Assembly (NCBI GenBank): GCA_016785225.1
Contig: JAFBJZ010000112.1
Coordinates: forward strand, 2,046,001 to 2,110,000
Source: Psettodes erumei
Taxonomy: Eukaryota > Chordata > Actinopteri > Pleuronectiformes > Psettodidae
DNA: 64,000 nucleotides
Direction: 5' to 3'
Shown here in pieces: positions 53,101-62,951 of the stretch (positions within the stretch are counted from its first letter, which is position 1; the number at the start of each line of letters is the position of its first letter). The position numbers and the translations under genes are program-made. The notes under the pieces are model-generated. The model was not told the origin of the DNA. It did not search any database and saw only the letters and a program-made list of their open reading frames with translations.

Positions 53101-56100
53101 AAAAAAACATACAGTATATGATATCATTTTAATCAGTCCTCCTCACTATTAAATGTTTCCTGTAATCTTTAGTCCACTCACTCCAACTCAGCATGGCACG
53201 TGGCATCATTTCTGCATTTACAGCCCTTGCTATGTCACCTTCTTTCAAACTGCCCAGAGATAAGTTTCCTTACAGCAATGCTCCATCATTTCCCCCTCCA
53301 TCTTCTTCTTTTCTCATGGGTGACAGGTTTACAGGAAGACGATTTCATTCGCTGTTTCCTGTTTCTTTAAAAAAAGCACTGCTCTGTGCCACACTATTAA
53401 CGTGTGGAGTGACCGGAATCATGTTTGGCAACCGGTGGGAAACCACTTCAGTGAGTGTCATCTTGAAAGACAAGATGGGGAGAGGACGCAAAGCAGCAGA
53501 ATTAATTTTGTTAAAACACACACACACACCTTTGCCCTCATGGGCCAAAGCAAGATCAGATTTGTCTGCACGCCGCATGTCCACGCATCTCCACTCCAGC
53601 TGGATTAGGCTTTACAGATGACTTCACGGGAGTAAGAACAACCCCCAGCCAGGGAACTTCCAGATGAGAGGCAGCGTAAAGCAGCCAGCCAGCAGTGAGA
53701 GAATAATACTCAATGTTTACACTTGTACACAACACTTTCTTTTATCACACCAGCACATTGTGTCTGCCTGCAGTGTCTTCAGGGTCCCAAAGGACCTCAG
53801 AGTATTATCTGAGGGAAGCAGCTTCATGGAGCACATGTGGCAGACTGCTGCACTCAGCTGAAGACAGCAGAGGGGGAATGGTGTTAACCACAGTGAAGCA
53901 CCATGAAGCACTCTCTCTCCCTGCTTTACTGACTTGCTGGGGCTCAGGAAGTGAAGCGAGTGGCCTCAAGGTGTGTGCGCAGGCATGTGACATCATCAAC
54001 ATCAACTACATAAAATGTATGTCAAACTTTTTGTCCTTTAACTGCTGACTGTTTCTACAGAATGCGAATCTACAGAATTTAAAGCTCATGCACTCATACA
54101 CAGTGTGTAAAGCACATAATGTAAAAATAAATCTGTGGCTGAAAACCAAAAACATCATTTCTTTAAAAAGAAAAAGGCACACTCCCTCAGCAGGAACTAC
54201 AGGACACTTTTTGAGGGGCCCACCAGAGGAAGGGCCCCCTAAATGTAATTTATTATGGGGTCTTTTTTGGGGCTGAAATAAGTTCCTGTTCCAGCGTAGG
54301 TGCTTCTGTGTGGCCCTCACAAAAAACGGGTGGCGTTTGACAATGACTGGTGGTTACCTCACACTGAAGGTGACGACAACAAAGTTGCAGTCCTCTGTTC
54401 ACCATACAGGCTCAACACACCAACCAACAAATCGTCAAATACTGTTCTTCTCGGGCACGCTCAGAATTGCGTTGCAAAATGAGTACGTCGATCCATGGGT
54501 CTGCTGGCTGAGGCACCTTGTGGGGACATGGCACTTCGAGAACGGCTTACAGGGGGGTTCCTCTAACGCTTGAGGGAGGGAGTTCCTGTGGTGGGAATGC
54601 ACCTAAATGAATTAGAGATTCCTTATCAAACATGCGTATTTATGTGTCCGTGAATAACGACTCGTGGACATTTATGCTGTACAATGAGAGTCAATCAACT
54701 ATAACATCAAGATTTTAAGATTGTAAACTGGATATCTTAAAGATTGTGTCTGTTGACACAAAACAAGACCTGAACTTGGACAGTGGGAATTAGAAAAGGC
54801 ATTTTTCAGCATTTTCTGTTCCTTCATAATTAGGCAGAATATCCATTATCATAGAAAATAATTAGCCCATTAATCAATAATGGAAGTACGCCTTAGTTGC
54901 CACCCTGCTGTAAAGCACTGAAGTTAAACTATACCACATCCAAGGCAAACATAACCCACACTGCACTTTGAGTGAAACCTGCAAATAAGATAATTTATGG
55001 AATAAGGATTTATGGAGAGATTATGCTGTAGCGTCCCAGCAGGAAGCTCCAGACACACACTGACTCAGTATTTTCATAAAACTGTATCGCTTATACAAGA
55101 ACAGCGTGTGACGGATTTAAACTCCCACCAGTGCACTTCATCCCAAAAACCAACCATCTGGAATATAAAGCAAAATAATATAAAACCATCCATCTCGCTG
55201 CTGCGCTTTTCATATGAGCCAGGTCGAATTCTGCATCCACAGTAAGTATCAAGTATCCAAATCAAAGCTCCATAGCAACAAGCTGGAGCCTTTTATGGCC
55301 CCTGTGTGTACTGTGGAGCTTAATGAAATCCTGTTCTTGTTCTCTCATAGATCTGCGCACTGAAACACAGCCAGCGTTTGGCCATCTCACTGCTTAAACC
55401 TCTCGGAGCATCAATTAATGGTAAGCAAATGGATGAGTGTCCTGCAGGGGGAATCCAGATGTGCTGATGTGCTGTTTAAAAGCTCTCTCATGGGGTTTCT
55501 CAGAGCCCTGTGGGGAAATACTGAAGAGGAAACCACTGGGACAAAATGCTAATAAGACAGTATGTGATGTGCCTGTAACTTCCAACCCCACTGCTGGTAT
55601 ACGCCACTAAGATATTTTGTCTGGTGTGAATGGCATCATGTGCACAGAGTCATAACCAGTGGGTGACACATCACAGTCCAAGACGTCAGGTCACATCCGT
55701 GTCATGTTGGAGCTTTTGTCAGCTGTGCTACCCGGAAACGGGAGGTGGAACCCAGGCGAAGGTCTGCTGACACTGAGGAAACTGAGGCCCTGAGGTTGGG
55801 GTCGTCACAGCAGACAACCAAGCCACACAGCATATTAATGAACACCACCAACACAATGCAGTGGTCAGCAGCTTGTCAGTTTCTTGCAACAGATTACACA
55901 GTTCCTCCTCTCTGGTTGAAGGTGTGACAACCCACACGCCTGGTGCCAGTTGCCAGGCTGGAAAAGTTTTCCAGTCACTTTCATGACTCTGAATATCCCC
56001 TGCTACTCGGTAACAACCACTTTATCACCTCCATCTTATCACATTTCCGGTGAGGGACTGTTTGTTTTCCAGGATACAGCTCGAAGTCATGCTCGTGCTT

Positions 56101-59100
56101 ATCCTGCAGCACAGTATGTTGAGCAGCTGTGACGAGGAACAAGCATTATGTTAACCCACAGAGAGCGAGGGACAGACGATGAGAATTATAGTACAGTAGT
56201 TGTTTAAAGATGCACTCGCCCCTGTTTAATATTAAGGAAAATAAAAGATAATTATCCCCCAGCTTTAAGTAGCAAACAGTCATAGACCAGCTTTCACTCA
56301 GGAGCTGGTGGAGACCCAAACAGAGCTCAAAGAGACAGAATACTCAACCTAGATTTGCCAGGAGACCTCATGAATGCTAATGTTGCTCCATGTTTCCTGC
56401 GTGCATGACAATCAGTCGGTGTTACATTTGCAGCTTGCTGCCCTGGCCTCGATGAGCCAAAGAATATCTCTTCAAGCATGTTCAAATGGCAGAAGCTTTC
56501 TCTTCCTGCAAGACTACAAGCAAAACTTCATTCATTGCAATGTGTGAAGATGCTAGTTGGCTAATGCAGCATTTAGATGTTTAAAATTTCCAGGAAAAGG
56601 AGAGAAACACTTGTACAATTTGATTTCGTACAAATGAAACCAACAAAATATAATGTTAATTAGTGAGGAACAGGGAGATGGATTTTATTAGCTATGGACA
56701 GAGCCAGAGTAGCTGTTACCCAGCTGCTGGCTGTGACAGGTATCGTTCTCATCTAGCTCTCCACCAGAGAGACGACTACCAGAAATGTCAAACTATCCGT
56801 GGATCAAACCATGGCTCAAACAGGTCCACTCCACAAGCTGCTGGTCATGTTGCTGAGCACAGATGTGAGAAGATCGCTGCTGCATCTCTTCCTCATCTCT
56901 GCATTGGCAGACAACAAACTGCATCACAGCCATCCGCCACCGAGACAGACTCCGCCCAGATACTGCTCGTTACGTCTTTATGCTCTCAAGGTTATCTGAT
57001 GACCTTAACGCGAAGCAAGGTTAATAACGACAAACTTGTTGATCAGCTGTGTTGACATTTAAAATGAGTAATCACAGATAGAAATGGCGATGACAGACAA
57101 CTGGCCAACAAAACCACGAAGTGTCTGCAGCCGCTTCCTAATAGATGTCCATCTTAACCCCAGTGATCCCTGACAGAACTCACCCCACCTCCCACCAGAT
57201 GGGGGAGGTGAATCAGTTGTGTGAGATATGAATGTGATGCACGAAGAGTGATGCACAAAATCAAATGTGCGAACACATATGAATGTGCAAACACTGAAGC
57301 GTGAACAGTGGTCAGCTGCTGCCTGACTGGGTGTGTGCCTGGGTCCATTCAGAACAAAGATTTTTGATGAGCTGATGAACTACATGTCTGTCAATTTCAA
57401 CATTTCCACAGATTTTCATTCCAGGCAGGTTAGAGCCTCCCAGGACACTGGATATTTCTATTTCATAATGTTAACAATAAACTGTACCGAGTCTGTCCCT
57501 GTTCCTGTCCCTTCAAGGGTTTCTTACTCCTTCCCTCTCTGCCTCCATTAAAAAATAAGGATATTCCCATTTCCACTAGACAACAGTCATCCATCACTTC
57601 CACCTTGAGTTGTTCAGCACAGGACACCTCATATATAACCGCCCCTGCTTGATAAGACATGCAGTCACGATCTGGAGCAGGCAACATCCATATTCACACT
57701 CGTACAACCTCAGCGTATAGAGGAACTCTTACAATCCGTTGTCTGTAGAGCTTATCCATCGTGCTTGGCTCAGGGTTTCCACCGCAAACACACACACTGC
57801 TGCTGGCTATGACCCCAGCATCGCACAACCTGTACAGCTCCTCACTGTCTCCCACGATCATGACATTTCCATCTGATTGCAGTTAGCATTTTTTACTGTT
57901 GCTGTTTAAGTTATGATATGCTGTATGTTGACAGCTCTACTCTGATGTGGGGAGGCTCCTGGCTCCACGTAAATGTCAGTTATGATGATGATAGTTGGCC
58001 GGTGAGGTTTTCTCAGCGCTTCCAGAACACTCAGCAGTGATTACCTGAGCCCCCAATACACACACACACACACACACTCATGCCAGAGTGGACGAACACA
58101 ATAAACATTGATTGCAGGTACATTCTCCACCTAATAAAATCTGCATATACGTTATCTATACTTTAATGTGCACCGGAGCTGCTAAGCGGTTGGCTGGGGT
58201 TCAGACATGTTACCTTGGTGACGGAATTAAAGGTCAGTGCTCTCTGTGCAGGAGTGAGGTGCAACATAATCCTGCATGAAACGGCGCAGAAATACGCTCA
58301 GCTGCGTTCATGGGGTGTTTACACACTGACAGACAGATATAATTTCTTTTAAGTAATCATTATTAATTATTAAATTATTTAACAAGGGAAGCCAGGCTAC
58401 TGTAACCCGGGGTTGTCATCACAGAATGGCTCCCAACACTCACACACTGCATATTAATTCAATTTATATTTCTTTAGAGATACTCATGTCAAATATTTGC
58501 ACTGTTGTAGCCATTGAAAATGAATGACTTCTTCCCTGGCTTCTATGATGCTGCCATCCATGAATCTTAAGGGACATGAACACATGACATAAAACACTAT
58601 ATATCCACAAGCAAATTAATTCAGAGAACACAGACCTCTGCTCGTGGATGAACCTTTCCTCAGAATTTTAATTTTACCCAAAATGTCCCACCAATCACGT
58701 GCATTTCCACTGATCATTAACAAACATAATTTTTAAAAATATGATCGTGGAATGTAGTAAAAATTGTGTCAAAAAAAATGTTGTCCCTTGATCCAGAAGA
58801 GGGGCCGGACCTTGATTGAGTTTCTAAGTTAGATTGAGAGCCACCTCTGGTCCCCTAATTCCTTGGCTTCACTCACTCACTTATTTGGATGTGAGCTTCA
58901 CATGTGAAGATCACATCCACATAAGAGTGCATGGTAGTCAGAGTCAAATGTTGCATATTGATCAATAAACAATACAGACATTTGCAGATTAAAATGTAGA
59001 ATCAATGCCTGGGTTTATACCTTTCCATGATTCTGGACCTGTTGCTGTTTGATAAAGCTCATTTCCACTTGAACACCTAATGTGTGATTCATCAGCTGCA

Positions 59101-62100
59101 GGGCCAGCAGAGTTTTAAACAGCTGATCAGTGGAACGGTCCCCTAAAGTGAGTTACGGGGTCTTTTTCAGGGCCTGATGAAGTCAGGGCCAAATGAAGTC
59201 TCTGCTCAAGCGTAGGTATTTCTGTGCTGCCCTGAAGAACCTCAGTGCGGTGCTTGAGGCTGATTGGTGGTTACCTCACGCAGGAGGTGACGACAACCAT
59301 TATTAAAAGCCAGCAAGTTTCTCTCTTGCCCTTCCTTCCCTCTCAATGTGCTCTTCGAGTTGCGGTCTTTTGCTCTCACACATCACTGACAGCGTACAAT
59401 ACACCACGTACACACCGCATATAACACACCAACAATCTGCTTCCATCTCAGCTCCCTGTTGAAAAACGCTGAACAGTTCCATGGTTCCATCTCGGTAGGG
59501 ACACGGCACCCCCAGAACTGCTGGTCACAGGGCTGTTCCTATAACACTTGAGCCACCAGGGACTAGTTCCTGCACCCATCCTGAGCCCAAACTCTACCTG
59601 TAAAGCAAGAACACCTTTGGTGACAACATCTGAGACCTCTCACTTTGTGCTTCTACGCAGAATTGTAACTAGGTTTGAAATCCTGCTGACACCAAGAGAG
59701 AACATCTTGATTAGCTTTTGGCTTCATTCTCCCACGCTCAGAGTATGTCTGACTTTTGTCTTTGCCAGCGAGGCACAAGCGAATCTTTGAAGCCGCTGTG
59801 TGGAGAGCTCGCTGTGCAAAACCAGCTTTTCTGTTCACTGACATCACAGAATGTTGGCCTCAGCTTGATAAAATATACAGTACATTCCATGCATAATGTA
59901 TAGTAGTATTCTCTAAGTGTACTATATGTACGAATGTAATACACTTGCAGAGGTGTCGAAGAGTCACATTCAGGTCAGTGTGTCATTGACACAACCTCTG
60001 CACACTTGTCAAAGTGCGTCATAAAAAGACTCTCAATCAGTTCATTATTGATTTTGCTATTTATTAATTTCAAAGTTGCATGACATCGTAGCTATGCTGT
60101 TGTCGTTGTCTTCTCACATGGCGGCAGCTTTTCAGCTGCATACTGTAAAGTACATCCCTTCATTCATTCAGAACTGTGCTAATCAAGTCCGGTTTCTGAA
60201 GCTTGTCTTTGCGTGGATGCGCTCTGCTGCACTGTGCACCACGCTCTGCCACTTCAAACTCTACATGGCTCTGTTTCTCTCTCTCCTACTTTCACTTTTC
60301 AAGAAATGCAGAGCGGGCTGTGAGGTCTTTAAAGCCAACTGTATGTGGAGCAAAGTGAGAGTCATCACTGTGTCTGACTTCTCAGTGCTTTGGCCTGAGC
60401 TTGATCGAGTGCATGTTTTGTTTCACTTCCTTCCTCTATTCCATTTCCTGATTTCTTGTGCATGTCGAGGCTCACGGCTGCTCAGTGAAAGAACTTTTCA
60501 GCTGTTCTCCCCTCTGAATCTGTAGTTTCTAATCCCGGGCAACTAACCAGGTTTTAAGGTTATCTTTTAATTATTTGCGTTTCAGTCAATTTATAATAAC
60601 AAGGACCCCAACACATACATTTTCTTGTATTTAAGCAGCTGTGTGTGAGGTACAAATGGATGCACACGTGGCTGCACTTTGCTTCAGCAGACTGGCAGTG
60701 TGTCACACTCACTGACACACTGTTCATCTGCTAACGAGGCTGATTTTAGCAGCATCAGATACCGAAAAAAGAAAAATCCAACACAAGATATTTGAAGTCT
60801 TCTGAGTAAAAACCAAGATTCAGCACAACACCAACCCAAACATTTCAAGGAAGACAAGGATGGAAAGAGTGCTTCATGTATGACTGGCAGACCATAGCTC
60901 TTATCCATGCTCAAACCTTGATTTTCACAGAAACAACCAGCAATGATTATGTGGTATTTTCTATGGTAGAAAAGCAAAAGGCAGCCATTGCTGTGGTTGA
61001 GCCATGTCTAGACCATGTAATTGGGTCATTACAGGCCTGTTAAACAATGATCAAAGAGGGTGAAAACTCTGATTTATAAGCTCTTAACTGGAACTTTGAG
61101 CTCTTCATCTTAAACCTTGTAAACGTCACAATCTAATGCTCATTGCGTCACTCTTCATCATTCACCAGAGAGAAGGCTCCAGCACAGATCGTTGCATCAG
61201 AAAATAGACTGGTCCCAGCTACTTCATCTTCTGATTTGACTGCTTTGTTCTGAGTCCATTTCAAACAGAACTGACTCGCTGTGTAGCCCATACAGATCAC
61301 CTCCACACAGTGACTTGCAGAAGGAGAACCAGCCTCGTCCTGATGCCACCATCACACACGTGAACCCTCCAGAGCATCAGATGCTTTGTGCTTCAATTAC
61401 GCAGTGGACTAACCCTTTATGAGCCTTTCAGTCCTCAGAGATGTGTCTGCAGAGGCCAGACAGGCTCTTTGTAGCCCTGCACCCTTGCTGCCTTTGTCTC
61501 TCTGTCTCACAGGTCCCATGGGTGAGGCCATAGCAGCGTCCCATGTGTTCATACGGGCCAATGACAAAGTAGCTGCCACGGCCCTCATGAATTATGCAGA
61601 CGGGGGGAAGCCAATGCACCTTCAGTTATGTAAATTCAACTTAAGGGAGACAGGGGGAGGAAAGTTACTAGGGCGGCCTGGGTTCTGGCATCCAACAGTG
61701 ATGGGCTCATAGAAGGAGGAGGTATCCAGCATCACATGGTGTGAATGTGTGGGAAAGGGGAAGACACAAGTCATAGTGACACACATAAAGTAGTGCTAAA
61801 TATACAAAGTAATAAATACACATAGCAGTACAGTACAGTACAGTAGTACTGAACCTACAGGCAGGTCATGAGTGTTGCTATTAGCTATCCGGTCGGTTTT
61901 TCTTCACCAGTCCTCCGGTGAACAAAAAGCGAGGCACTTCCTCCTCTGGGTTATTGGGTTTTTTTGCAATAAGAAAGACAAATTTCAGAAGCTGATTTTT
62001 AGAAACAGGCAAACATCAAGTCTTTCTGTCCCACTAGGGACATTACACTAAATGTAACCCTTTTCTATGCTTAAATGAATTTTGGAAATATATGTGGTAC

Positions 62101-62916
62101 TGTGCCTTAGCCTACCATGGATGCTAATTTGCCTCTGAATATATACTGGCTCAGTGTGAGGAAGTCATCCAGCCATGCATAAAGCAATCTCTGCCTATAA
62201 ATAACCCAGGCCATGCAGGCACTGAGCATACATAAGGTTCAGCACCCTTCTACACATGGCAGCTCTGTTCTCTGTCAATATATCATGGCCGACAGCCAAC
62301 GCTAAACTATTGACGTCTCTCTATCGGTAATTGTATTGTTTGAGAATAACTTCTAACAGTAAATGCACCAACCGGCTCCTCTTACTGCCCCAATCTAGTT
62401 TTCTCTCAAATCTCTGAGTAAACAGATCCTCAGATAGCTGATTCCCACTTCCACTGATGACATCAAAATCTTTGGTGCCTTTTTAAACTGGTTGCTTGAC
62501 CTGTGGGCTGGAGTCGAACAGCGGATATCTAACTCGACTGTGAAAGAGCAGTAACAGCATATCATATTGACCACTGTGACATTGAGTTTGGAGTGCTTTT
62601 TACCAGGAAACAAGTCTGATCCTCCTCTCCATCAGTTTTATAGTTCAACATAGGACCAATACTCATGCCTTAATCACATGTTTTGAAACAGATGAGGGCA
62701 TTAGGGCATACATTGCAGATTAATATACTGTAGTCTGTGTGTGGTAGCAGCAAAGTCTAATGCAGGGCTGCAGGCCCAGTAGGTGAGTGTCTACCTCACT
62801 GTGTTGTCACAGAGCCAGATTCCCAGGTTCACTGTTATGAAGGAGAATATTAATCTGATCCTGGCTCTGGCTGTCTTGTTACTAAAGCAGATGGTATCTG
62901 AGAGATGAGAGCCATT

Positions 62917-62951
<35 letters not shown>

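Noticed and set aside
60076..60525. 149-codon plus-strand ORF with hydrophobic stretches in intron 1
   Set aside because: Hydrophobic runs come from T-rich sequence; no domain, no homologous family recognised.
62760..62850. tRNA-like stretch (cagtaggtgagtg ... caggttcac)
   Set aside because: Box A and box B words are weak and no cloverleaf with paired acceptor stem could be drawn.
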